Assembly (NCBI RefSeq): GCF_036898095.1
Contig: NC_090767.1
Location: forward strand, 24,760,570 to 24,824,569
From: Palaemon carinicauda
Taxonomy: Eukaryota > Arthropoda > Malacostraca > Decapoda > Palaemonidae
Reading direction: 5' to 3'
Length of the DNA: 64,000 bases
In this document: positions 10,291 to 20,238 of the stretch, piece by piece
How positions within the stretch are numbered: position 1 is the stretch's first letter
How the letters are laid out: every line of letters begins with the position of its first letter
Translations under genes and position numbers: made by a program
Notes under the pieces: model-generated
Seen by the model: only the letters and a program-made list of their open reading frames with translations
Databases searched by the model: none
Told to the model about the DNA's origin: nothing

Positions 10291-11730
10291 GATTGGCAGT
10301 CCCCCTGCGTGTCCACCTGTGGGGGGATGCCTACAAAGTTGCGTGCACAGGTGGCAGCAACATGGGGCCGATTCCTGGACGATCTCTGTGATGGGCCAAG
10401 GATATCGCGTCCCATTCACAACATCTCAACCTCCCCTGACAGCGAATCCAGTGTCGTTGAGCTCCTATGCCATGGGATCGGCAAAGGGGCTAGCCCTTCG
10501 GGCAGAAGTCGAGACCATGCTCAAGAAGGATGCTGTCCAAGAGGTTGTCGACGGCTCCCCAGGCTTCTTCAGTCGACTCTTTCTTGTAAAGAAGGCGTCT
10601 GGAGGCTGGAGACCCGCCATCGATCTCCCAACTCTGAACAAGTTTGTCAAACAAACTTCGTTCAGCATGGAGACAGCGGACACGGTCAGACTTGCAATGA
10701 GACCACAAGACTTCATGTGCACAGTGGATCTGAAGGACGCATACTTCCAGATCCCATTCCATCCGTCTTCCAGGAAGTACTTGAGATTCAGCCTAGACAG
10801 CAAGACCTACCAGTTCAAGGTACTGTGCTTCGGTCTCTCCACAGCACCTCAGGTGTTCACCAGAGTGTTCACCCTGATTTCGTTGTGGGCGCACAGGAAC
10901 GGCATCCGTCTCCTCCGATATCAGGACGACTGGCTGATCCTGGCAGACTCGAAGTCGACCCTTCTTCGACACCGAGACAGGCTTCTGGGACTTTGCCAAG
11001 ATCTGGGGATCATGGTAAATCTCGAGAAGTCCTCTCTGCAGCCGACCCAACGACTGGTATATCTAGGCATGTTATTAGACACCAATTTCCACAAAGCCTT
11101 TCCATCAGACGACAGGATAGCAAGGCTGAGGAGGGTTGCAGAGCCCTTCCTCAGGCGGGAAGAGCTTCCAGCCCAATCATGGTTACGTCTTTTAGGTCAC
11201 CTAGCCTCCCTGGCCCGTCTGGTCCCGAACGGCCGTCTCAGGATGAGATCCCTGCAATGACGGCTCAAGTCCCGGTGGAATCAGGGCACTGATTCCCCGG
11301 ACTCTCTGGTCCCTATGGGATCCACGAAACAGGCGGACCTGCGGTGGTGGCTGATGGACGAAAACCTACGAAAGGGAGTGGATCTTCTCGTCCTTCCCCC
11401 GGATTTGACACTGTTCTTGTACGCATCAAAAGAAGGGTGGGGGGCCCACATTCTGAACCCGAGGGTCTCAGGCCTTTGGTCAGAATCAGAAAAGTACCTA
11501 CACATCAACCTGCTAGAGATGAAGGCCGTGTATCTGGCCCTTCAACAGTTCCAACGGACCCTTGGTGGCCACTCCGTGGTGGTGATGAGCGACAAAACCA
11601 CGGTAGTGGCTTATATCAACAAATAGGGAGGTACCTTTTCACAACAGCTATCCCATCTTGCAGTAGAGATTCTGAGGTGGTCCGAAGTCCACTCGATAAC
11701 ACTATCAGCTCGCTTCATTCCTAGCAACCC
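10073..11730 (+). pseudogene. DIRS-B copy 1 reverse transcriptase/RNase H
   Basis: The RT frame runs to 11260 with GGWRPAIDLPTLNKF near 10600, VDLKDAYFQIPFH near 10725, CFGLSTAPQVFTRV near 10828 and an intact YQDD active site near 10920. A TGA at 11258-11260 replaces an expected Trp codon and is the only break before RNase H. There the first catalytic Asp (TDAS in relatives) is a Tyr at 11420-11422, followed by GWGAHI. The usual SDN reads SDK, and a TAG at about 11624 follows AYINK. Similarity ends at ARFIPSNPLNE near 11730, before the last RNase H motif. The enzyme would have copied element RNA into DNA; RNase H activity is lost in this copy. Confidence 0.85.
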
Positions 11731-12350
11731 TCTTAATGAGAGAATGCCTTGATGAGCTTCAGCACAGCATTCTATTCCCGTGCTGAAACTTGGTGACGGG
11801 CAAGAGGGCTCTCGAACTTGGGGAAATTGCTCCCCCAGTTCGAATCTAAATTTCTCTCTTTCTTATCTTTTTCTTCCTCTTTATATTGCTTCAACCTTCC
11901 CCTAATATTATAAACAGAATGAGATGTAACATTTACTGGGATTTTCTTTGTTTTCTCCTCTTCCTTTGGGGCACAGTAGTCAGCCTGTTGTTTGTTGGAC
12001 CGGATGATAGATGCAGCTAGGCCTTATGATTGGGGAGGATGGGAAGATGTATGCAACCCATGGTCTCTTATGACCACACATTCAGACAACGTATAAATCC
12101 ACACGGATGTAAATTCTTCCCTGATCCTCTGCCAGTCCCTGGTAGTGGCTTATCCCAACACCTTCCTCATCTTCACGTCCAAGTCGTTGGGAGGTTGATA
12201 GGCAGGAGCCGTCACTTCCGCTCCTCCACAAGACCAAAGTGCTTTGGCATTTCCCGGGAAAGTAAACCGTCCGGTTTAATCAGAGGGAATTCCTCCCTCC
12301 TAAGGATAATAAGTCTCCTATTGAAGAACGGTGGTTTGTATAGTTAGGGA
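11731..12350 (+). other. 3' part of DIRS-B copy 1, unassigned
   Basis: No protein similarity recognised. The stretch starts with a possible stem (CAGCACAG...CGTGCTGAAA near 11761-11790) and ends at the putative right terminus near 12345. The tyrosine recombinase expected here is absent, either deleted or replaced. Confidence 0.4.
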
Positions 12351-12808
12351 AAATAGAATTACTTTTAAAACCTGGGGATTTTATTTAAGGTAGATTCTTT
12401 GAGACAGTTGGAATCAATATGATAGACTGCCATCTCTTTGATGTTTTAGTTATGAGCAATAATGTCTTATACACTTTTTTCATATTCTTCAATGGTTAAG
12501 AAATGTAAAGCAAAAGTACCGACACTTAACATACTGCCACATATTTTGTGCTTTTTAAAATGTACGATTTTATTAGGAAGAAGGAATGACTTTATACAGT
12601 CTTAGCAAAGACGTGGGGTTCCTTTTTGGGGTTTATAGTGTCTAAGAGGTTTTGCAACTCAGTACAATACAGTAATGAATAAATAAGTGTAAGGTTTGAT
12701 GGTGATGAATGACATGAGGCAGTTTTAATAATACAGTACTGTAGTCTCATTTCTGGTGTCATAAGTTGATGAAAATGTCAATACTTTACACAACATTTGG
12801 CATTTCAG
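12351..12808. other. AT-rich non-coding stretch, probable former OGG1 intron
   Basis: No ORF or repeat recognised. It ends in a splice-acceptor-like TTTGGCATTTCAG directly before the OGG1-like exon. Confidence 0.45.
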
Positions 12809-13217
12809 ATGGAGGGAAGCCGTCTCTGGGAAATGACACGGCATAATTGGAAACCACGTTTGGACTGTGCCAAGATGACACCGGCATCCTCTATCAGACC
12901 CACGATGCACCGGAGCTTCCGGTGCGCGACGGCGAAGAGCCAGCGCCGAAAGCGAAGAGACAAAAGACCGAAAGAAGCAAAGTTAACCGTATCTCGGATT
13001 ACCAGTCTGGTGTGATCAGTGAGACAGAATGCCAGAGACTCCTGAGGGACTACTTTCAACTGGACCTCTGTCTGGAGGAGATGTACGCCCTCTGGTAAAA
13101 GGCCGACGCCAACTTTGCGGCCGTGTGTCCCAGCTTCCCGGGCGTGCGTATGCTAAACCAGGATCCCGTCGAGAATGTCTTCTCTTTCATATGCTCGTCC
13201 AACAATAATATCAAAAG
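12809..13217 (+). pseudogene. OGG1: OGG1 (8-oxoguanine DNA glycosylase) exon, pseudogene
   Basis: The translated exon matches the N-terminal half of animal OGG1, the base-excision repair glycosylase that removes 8-oxoguanine. It begins WREA and reads on to HVWTV, then [32 protein letters not shown] and [11 protein letters not shown]. These are hallmark OGG1 segments before the helix-hairpin-helix domain, which would be encoded downstream. It starts after an acceptor (CATTTCAG) and ends at a donor (AAAAG|GTGATT), so this is a genomic copy rather than a processed one. Three disablements are visible: a TGA where Trp is expected (near 12834), a 2-base loss after HVWTV (near 12868), and an in-frame TAA at 13096-13098. 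No further exons were found in the window. An error-ridden assembly of a live gene is the main alternative. Confidence 0.85.
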
Positions 13218-13267
13218 GTGATTACTCCTGTTACTTGTTGAAGGTAATGGTATCTTTAAATATGTAA

Positions 13268-15424
13268 TTGTTCCGTAACCGAAATACAAACCACGCTATT
13301 TACATAGGGTTTACTTTCGGCGTAGTGAGTTGTCCCACTTCACTTTTTGGCTCGGACGAAGACAGACGTTGCTGTTTTTCGTCCTCGTTAATGACAGCCT
13401 TAATTTGTTTTTTTACTTTTTCTAGTTCTGTGTGCTTGGAAGTTGGCCTCGACTGTTGTCATCGTTATGTGCAAGTGCCCTGGACTCGCTGGCCGCCCTT
13501 GTGGGAGTCAGAGGAGGACACCGATCCTCACACCCTTTGACCGCAGTGCCGAGGCCGACGGTGTGATAGAGAGAATACGTGCAGTGAGTGTAGGGAGTGG
13601 TCTGCCTCCCAGTGGGAGAAGTTCGGCTGCCGGCGTAAGAAGAAGTCTAAGAGAGACCGTTCTCCTTCAGGGGCAACCTTGAAGAAGGAAGGCTCCAAGG
13701 ACTCCTCTTCCGCCGCCCGAACCTCCTCCGAAGCTCCCACTCGATCGGTCTCTCGTGAGAGGCCCTAGTGGTGTTTCCCGACCTCGGGGTGCGGGAGAGG
13801 GCGTTGCCTCCCTTAGCGTGGCAGCTCCCTCTTCTCCTCCGGAGGAGGATAATTTGGATTTTGATGAATTTGACCAAACTGTTGCTAATAATGATTTGTT
13901 TCAGCTTTGGGCTTCCTTGGGGCTTAAGGGCACGCCCTCCAAGGAAGCCCTGTTTGACCTGATCCAGTTGGGGGCTGCGGTCAAACAGTCGCCAGTAATA
14001 CCGGAGGTATTCCCTTCGGATTTTGTCGACACTGTTTTGCCCGAGGCTTCCGACGGGTCTGGTCAAACCCTTGATACTGCTTCTGTTGCGGACGTTGCTG
14101 ATGGCTCTTCTCCTCCCTCCGAAGATCCTCCGAGGGGGGAGGGGAGTCCCACGGTCTCTCCTGCGGGCGGGTCTTCCCCTCGGGGGAACGCGCTGACAGA
14201 GACTCCTCTTCGGAGGACTGATGACCCGGACGCCCTTCCTTGTGGTCGTATTCGATGTAAGGCCCGTCGGCCTCTTCGCAGCAGAGGACTTCCTTCTCCC
14301 TATAAAGGAGTTTGGAGGTGCCTCTTTGGGTCGTATTTTCCTGATCCTCCCCCTAAGGAGGATCCCCCCCGTCAGGAGCAGCCCGTCACAGCAGCGCCCC
14401 TTGACCTCTCCGCGGATTGTTCGCGATCCCCTACGCCTGCCAGACCTTCCGACCTGCCTTCTCTGTTCCTGGCTGCAGATGCGGTTTGGGCACCTTCTCA
14501 CCCTGTTATCCAACAGGCACCGATCTCTTCGGGGTAGAGGGACTCTACTCACGGTGTGGGTAAGTCCCTTGCACGTCAGGGTTCCCCTGCGCCCACCTGC
14601 GCGTTCACGTGCAGTAGCGCTCAAGCGCTCCCCAGAGTTACAGTCTTCGGACTTAACTCGCCAGCGCTCTCCTGTTCGGCAGCGATCACCTGCTCGCCAG
14701 CGCTCTCCTGCGCGGCAGTGATCACCTGCTCGCCAGCGCTCTCCTTCTCGCAGGTCTCCTGCGAAGCAGCGCCCTCATGTTCCTGATGTGCGCAAGGCGC
14801 ACCCACGTTCTCCTGAGCGCCATCGTTCTCCTGTGCGCAGTCGCGCTACTGCTCAACCTGTTCCTGATGTGTGCCCAGCGCGCCAACGATCATCACCGCG
14901 TCCATGATCACCTGATCTGGACTTAGGCAAGGGTACTAACCCGTCGCCTCGCCCACGCGCCCTTCTGCTCCGGCGCAACAGCGAGCTAAAGCTCCTGTTC
15001 GCAAGCGTTCGCCTGTGCGTTCGTCCACCTCTTCAGATGTGTGCAGTAATCTTACTGCGCGCTAACGTTCTCCTGCGCGTACACGCGATCACTTGCCTGT
15101 GTGCAAGCGCTCTCCTGAGCGCCCTCGCCCTCTTCAGTCTGATTGCCCCAGGTCTCCGACTCGCCCACGCGATAAATTGCCTGCGCGCAGTCGTTCGCTT
15201 GTTCGTGGTACGCGCCATCGTTCTCCGGAACGCACGCGACATCGCTCACCATCGCGCCAGCGCTCTCCGCCTGGCAAACACTCGCCAAGTCGCTCGCGAC
15301 TTTTTTCGCCTGGCCAACGCCGTTCTCCTACGCGCCGCCGTCGATCGCTTAGTGCTCAGCGCACTCCTTCACCCGCGCGGTCTCGTGCTCCTTCACATGC
15401 GCGCCAACCTGTTCTCACTGTCAG
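13268..15424 (+). mobile_element. DIRS-like retrotransposon, family B copy 2, 5' portion only
   Basis: Starts with the same terminus as copy 1 (GTTCCGTAACCGAAATACAA and ATTTACATAGGG) and runs through the leader and most of the gag RS region. Similarity to DIRS-B ends near 15424, where a LINE coding sequence begins. The rest of the element does not resume after the LINE. Confidence 0.75.
13515..15424 (+). pseudogene. DIRS-B copy 2 Gag, truncated and disrupted
   Basis: The N-terminal cysteine cluster has the spacing C-x2-C-x4-C-x5-C-x2-C, with the first Cys codon changed to TGA (near 13538). The piece at 13755-14537 carries the conserved block DLFQLWASLGLKG ... LGAAVKQSPVI and an acidic/Pro-rich region. 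Next come R-x-R-S-P-x repeats (14659-14766, one unit with an in-frame TGA) and a long Arg-Ser-Pro stretch to about 15424. There the frame passes without a stop into LINE sequence, creating a chimeric ORF (15093-15608). Confidence 0.72.
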
Positions 15425-17480
15425 AGGCGTGGAGGAGGAGTACAGGTGGCTAAATAATCAAGTCAGGCGGCAGACCAGAAATGCTGTAAAGATAAAGGAG
15501 AAAGAAATATCGAGTCATGTGAAAGATAATCCCAAGATTTTTTGGCATTATGTTACATCTAAAACAAGAACAAAGTCAGGTATAGGTGACCTGTATGACA
15601 GAAATTAAAAAACAAGTACCACAACTAACAACAAGGAGAAGGCAGATATTTTATCAAAACAGTTTGCCAGGGTATTTATCAGAGAACTGGAAGGGGAAAT
15701 ACCAGAGGCTACAGCAAGAGAAGTACCTGTCATTAAAGGAGTGGATATCACCCACGCAAAAATAAGGAAAGTAATCAAGAAACTCAAAAAGAACAAATCA
15801 CCCGGTCCAGGTGGGATACATCCAAGGATTGTAAAGGAACTGATGGAAGAACTATTGGAACCACTTAGGATATTGTTCAACAGCTCACTACAGGAGGGTG
15901 TGGTACCAGAGGAATGGAGAATTGCACATATTACTGCCTTATTCAAAAAAGGAAATAAGAAAGATTCTGGAAATTACAGACCGGTCAGCCTTACAAGTGT
16001 CATTTGTAAGCTTATGGAATCACTACTCAAAGAAGAAATATTAACACACATGAAGAAAAACATGTTTAGCAAGAGATAGTTTGGATTTATATCTGGGAGA
16101 TCAACAGCATTACAGCTCATTAAAGTGTTGGATAACTGGACGTGTGCACTTGATGAGGGGATGGCAGTGGATGTGGTTTACTGTGACTTCATGAAGGCTT
16201 TTGACCGCGTACCACACAAAAGGCTGATGAAAGAAGTTGCCAGCTATAATATCCAAGGGAAGTTACTGAACTGGATCCAGGGTTTCTTAACAGGGAGAAG
16301 GCAGAGGGTTTTATTGAACGGTGAGGCATCAGATTGGGAAGAGGTTATTAGTGGAGTAACCCAGGGCTTGGTACTGGGTCCTTTGCTGTTTGTTCTGTTC
16401 ATAAATGATCTACCTGAAGTGGTTAAGCACGGCAGCGAGGTGTTTTTGTATGCTGACGACACTAAAGTGTTCAGGAAGATTCAGGATGTGGAAGATTGCA
16501 ACAGACTGCAGGGGGACCTAGACGAGCTTAGAAAATGGACAGAGAAATGGCTTTTGTTCTTCCATCCAGAGAAGAGCAAATACATGAGAATTGGCAACAC
16601 CTCAGTAGACGATAATGGCTACATCATGTACAACAACATCAGCAAGACCAGAACGGAAAGAGACATTGGTGTAGTCATAGACGACAAACTTACTTTTGCT
16701 GACCATCTGGCTGAGAAAATAGAGAAGGCAAGTAAGATAGTGGGCCTCATTAGGAGAACTTTTGTACACCTGGAACCGACAATATTTAAGCCTCTCTTCA
16801 CATCCTTGGTACGGCCACACCTAGAATATGCCAACCAAGTGTGGTGCCCACATCTTATCAAGGACATCAATGCAATAGAAAATGTGCAAAGGAGAGCATC
16901 GAAACTGGTGCCATGTCTCAAGGAACTGCCATATGAGGTGAGACTTAAGAGATTAGATCTACCATCATTAGCGTACAGGAGATCGAGAGGAGATCAGATT
17001 GAAACATTTAAGATCGTCAACAACAAGTATGATAAGGAGTGTACTGAGGGTCTTTTCAGGATGAGGGAGGATAGTGTGACAAGGGGCCATGATAAGAAAT
17101 TATTCAAGACAAGAGCCAGGCTGAACAGTTGCAAATACTCCTTCCCTAACCGCATGGTTAACATTTGGAACAATTTGCCGGACGAGGTGGTACACTCAGA
17201 GACAGTGACACAGTTTGAGTCAAGACTTGATAAATTTTGGAAAACACAGGATAAAAAATTCAATTATAAAGCTCAGATAAACACCACGTGCCACCGTCAC
17301 CCACATAGTGTCCTGGCTACCATACTGGAGCCACAGGCCCCCTAGGGCCTCTTCCAGGAAAACGTCTGTAAGAATCTGTAAGAATATAGGCAGTCTATAG
17401 AACATTGTCCTACTTGCTAGAGTAATGTCCCTGCCCTTTGCCTATGCCATTCATGAGTAGCCTTTACCTTGAAACTCTCA
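15425..17480 (+). mobile_element. CR1/Jockey-type non-LTR retrotransposon, 5' truncated
   Basis: Carries the RT half of a LINE ORF2 and a short 3' UTR. The 5' end is lost, the usual outcome of target-primed reverse transcription. The last 85 bp or so (17390-17478) are similar to the tail of the SINE that follows. Confidence 0.82.
15432..17345 (+). pseudogene. LINE ORF2 reverse transcriptase fragment with two stop codons
   Basis: One frame carries the whole fragment. It starts upstream of RT (NPKIFWHYV, near 15535) and goes on to KSPGPGGIHPRIVKEL (near 15800), NYRPVSLTS, DFMKAFDRVPHKRL, VLGPLLFVLFINDLP and the active site YADDTK (near 16450). A long C-terminal domain ending NIWNNLPDEVV follows. 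Only two stops interrupt it: TAA at 15606-15608 and TAG at 16077-16079 (probably CAG before mutation, since FGFISGRST continues directly). The LINE motif PQGS reads TQGL. The endonuclease is missing. The low level of damage suggests a fairly recent insertion. Confidence 0.88.
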
Positions 17481-17496
17481 GGGTTGTGGTGACTGA

Positions 17497-17815
17497 TGAG
17501 GTAACGTTCCTGACTGGTGAACGCCAGACTGGGGTTAGAGTCCCGCTCAAACTCGATAGTTCCTTCGGTTGCTGCAACCTCACGATCCTTGTTAGCTAAG
17601 GAGGGTGAGTTTGAGGTAGCCTATAGGTCTATTTGCTGAGTCATCAACAGCCATTGTCTGTCCCTCCTTGCTCCTTGCTTTGTGTGGAGAGGGTCTTGGG
17701 TGTTGATCATATGTATATATGATCAGTCTCTAGGGCATTGTCCTGCTCGATATGGCAATGTCACTGTCCTTGATTCTGTCATTCATGAGTGGCCTTTGAA
17801 ACCTTAAAAAAACTG
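17497..17815 (+). mobile_element. tRNA-derived SINE
   Basis: The head has an A-box-like GACTGGTGAACG (about 17512-17523) and a B-box-like GGTTAGAGTCC (17533-17543), as in polymerase III promoters of tRNA origin. The body has CCTATAGGTCTATTTGCTGA and a tail with CATTCATGAGTGGCCTTTGA. A second copy, inverted, lies at 54797-55050 and shares the body and tail. Confidence 0.78.
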
Positions 17816-17848
17816 CCGTACATCGACACGAGACTTGGGTAGTTACAG

Positions 17849-17880
<32 letters not shown>

Positions 17881-17906
17881 CATTATTATTATTATTATCA
17901 TTATTA
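17849..17906. repeat. (ATT)n microsatellite
   Basis: About 19 ATT units with two ATC interruptions. It abuts the reverse-oriented LINE tail at 17907, so it probably is that LINE's 3' repeat tail. Confidence 0.9.
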
Positions 17907-18125
17907 GCCAAACTACATCCCTAGATGGAAAAGCAAGATGCTAAAGGCCCAAGGGCTCCAATAGGGAAAAATAACCCAGTGAGGAAAGGAAATAAGGAAA
18001 TAAATAAATGATGAGAACAAATTAACAATAAATAATTCTAAAAATAGCAACAACGTCAAAACAGATACGTCATATATAAACTATAAAAAGACTCGTGTCA
18101 GCCTGGTCAAAATAAAAACATTTTC
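17907..18125 (-). mobile_element. 3' tail of a second CR1/Jockey-like LINE
   Basis: On the minus strand: the end of the LINE coding region (FILTRLT), then a 3' UTR with CTCACTGGGTTATTTTTCCC and TGGAGCCCTTGGGC, ending at the ATT repeat. The same tail appears at 18695, 34533, 50770 and 58960, and the coding part of the family appears at 57105-57890. Confidence 0.72.
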
Positions 18126-18422
18126 TGATTTAAAGTTACCAGAGCCAAGATGCACATCGACTGCGGGTTCTAGACCATTCAGATATGTGGCCCAGGGTAT
18201 AACGAACTCCCACTTGACGTCAGAGGGACTGTTTATATATAAGCTTTCAAGAAATTGAAGTTCTATATTCATTCTTGTTTCATTTTTCTGAAAATCCTTT
18301 ACAAGGAAGCTTTGACAATTAACGTGGACTGCGCTGAATAATTCTCTGAAGACCTTGACGTTGTTAACGGCAAATAAATGCCGTTTCAAAGGTCTTGCTT
18401 GGTGTGACAAGACAGATAACAT
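18126..18422 (-). pseudogene. uncertain retroelement-like ORF fragment
   Basis: A minus-strand reading frame of about 100 codons is open up to the LINE tail. It includes VKVFRELFSAVHVN and ELQFLESLYI. The last phrase recalls the C-terminal end of retroelement endonucleases (Penelope/GIY-YIG type), but this is a weak resemblance and the family is not established. Confidence 0.25.
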
Positions 18423-19596
18423 CCCATAAAGTGAAGTAAAAGATAAAAAAGTGAACTGTCTGCATCGATTTTTTTCGTTACAATGACCTTTAAAGTAAAA
18501 ACAGCACTGTCGTCTAGTTAAAATTGTTTCTAGAATAAAAAAGCGAAAGGGTAATACAGAATACCTTTAGCGAAGACATGATCTCGGAGATTTACTAATA
18601 ATATAACAAGTTTGAGAGAAAAATGATCATTAGTCTGAAGAGACAACCAGTAGGAAAATCTTATATAGAAGTGTCTTATCCATGTCCGTTGAAATTTCAT
18701 ATAGTTTGTTTATGAAAGATCTATTTTGATGTTCATAAAATGTTATTTTAATTTTCCATTAATACTCTTGTAGTTTGTTTATTTCCATTTTTTCCATATT
18801 TCCTTTCCTCTCTGGGCTATTTTCCCTGTTGGGACCATTGGGGTTTAATATAAAAAAAGTACGCCAATATTTTAATGGGTGTAAATTGCCATAAACTAAA
18901 CTAAATAAAAATAAAACCACCCTTCTCCTTCTGTGATTGATTTTCATAACATTCCAGGCATCGTTTGTCACTTCCAGCCGGTCGGTACCTGGAAGGGAGG
19001 GAGTCTTGAAATATTATACGTCCTTCAACGCATTTACCAGTATTGTTTATTTTTCCACCTCGGTAACTTTTCAAAACGTCATTTAGATACTTTTATTCAC
19101 ATTGCAGCCGTTTGAAAATGTGTGTTGTCAATGAAATTATTCTTTATTCAGAAAATACAGATTGCAAAGCTTAACTGCTTCAAGTAATAACTCGGTCGAA
19201 AGCATTGGCAATTGAAGAGCCTATGTCTAAAGTTACTTTGCTTTACTTGAAAGGTTTAACCGGGTGCTGTCACACGCGGAAAGCCTTGTTCCTTGCATAA
19301 ACTGCAGGATTTGTTTGCCGTATACATGGAGTACTTGAGAGTATCCCAAGATTAGTCTCACGATGGCTGCGGTTTAACTGTCATATTACCCACATTGTCG
19401 AAGCACTTGCAAAACAGAGAAGTCTTTTAATTTCTCTAAAGTCTTATCTCAAGTCTTTCAATGCCCACTGGCCTTGTCATGTAGCATTAGGGTTGCATAT
19501 GTAGAAGCTCTAGAGGCCTCTTTAGAGGTAGTTACAATCCCTCTTTGTAAAGGAAATCGAAGCCACGGGTGAAAAACCGGTAACCTATCGTATGCT

Positions 19597-19598
<2 letters not shown>
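18423..19598. other. non-coding stretch with one LINE tail
   Basis: Apart from a plus-strand LINE 3' tail at about 18695-18850 (ATGAAAGATCTATTTTGATG, then CTGGGCTATTTTCCCTGTTG), I see no genes or repeats here. Confidence 0.55.

Positions 19599-19665
<67 letters not shown>
19599..19665. repeat. (CT)n microsatellite
   Basis: Uninterrupted CT run of about 33 units. Confidence 0.97.
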
Positions 19666-19670
<5 letters not shown>

Positions 19671-19683
19671 TCTAGTAGCACAA

Positions 19684-19770
19684 GCAGCAGCAGTAGTAGT
19701 AGTAGTAGTAGTAGTAGTGTAAGCATTGGTAGTAGCCGAAGCCACAGTAGTATTAGCAGCAGTAGTTGCA

Positions 19771-19801
<31 letters not shown>

Positions 19802-19816
19802 GAGAGAGAGAGAGAG

Positions 19817-19860
<44 letters not shown>
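19684..19860. repeat. compound microsatellite (CAG/TAG, AC, GA, GT)
   Basis: A TAG/CAG run at 19684-19718, AC at 19769-19799, GA at 19803-19820 and GT at 19821-19860, ending just before the DIRS-A copy 2 insertion. Confidence 0.95.
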
Positions 19861-19863
<3 letters not shown>

Positions 19864-19877
19864 CACTACTGGCCTCT

Positions 19878-20038
19878 TAGCCGGTGAATATATAATAGCT
19901 GCAACTCTGCGGCTCGACAGAAAACACACTCAAAAAACTCGCGAGCGATCGCTATGAAGGTTGCGGGTGTGCCCACCAGCGCCAACTGTCGGCCAGATAC
20001 CACTCTTGCATGTAAACAAACCGTTCAATTCTTCTCTG
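19878..20038 (+). repeat. DIRS-A copy 2 5' terminal inverted repeat
   Basis: From TAGCCGGTGAATATATAATA to TTCAATTCTTCTC. It is inverted against 26183-26338 with about two mismatches and a differing outermost base context (AGCC versus ACCC). It probably carries the promoter, since the ORFs start 200 bp downstream. Confidence 0.92.
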
Positions 20039-20238
20039 TCGACGTTGACGACAAGACGTATTCATACTCGCTGTAGAACCTGGAGTTTTCTCATCATATT
20101 TGGTGAAGTACTTTATTTTGGTTTGAGCTTTCGCAGTGCAGGTGTTTTTCCTCAACATAAACTCTTGAACTCTTTATTGAATCGGATTATTTGTTGATGA
20201 CTTGGATTGTTTTTGGAATTTTCTTTGACTAATTCAAA

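Larger units (their letters stand above)
6171..12350 (+). mobile_element. DIRS-like retrotransposon, family B copy 1, decayed
   Basis: The left end (GTTCCGTAACCGAAATACAA) is shared with copy 2 at 13268. It is an imperfect inverted match to the right end near 12325-12345 (GGTTTGTATAGTTAGGGAAA). Inside are a broken gag with an RS-type repeat and an RT/RNase H of DIRS type. A tyrosine recombinase was not found: RNase H stops near 11730 and about 600 bp of unassigned sequence lead to the right end. The family assignment rests on RT/RNase H similarity to family A, the inverted ends and the gag layout. Confidence 0.72.

Noticed and set aside
13647..14624. A 325-codon Arg-rich minus-strand ORF
   Set aside because: It is antisense to DIRS-B gag; the openness follows from the GC-rich repeats.
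19458..19957. ORFs of repeated Cys-Val, Glu-Arg and Thr
   Set aside because: Translations of CT, GT and GA microsatellites.
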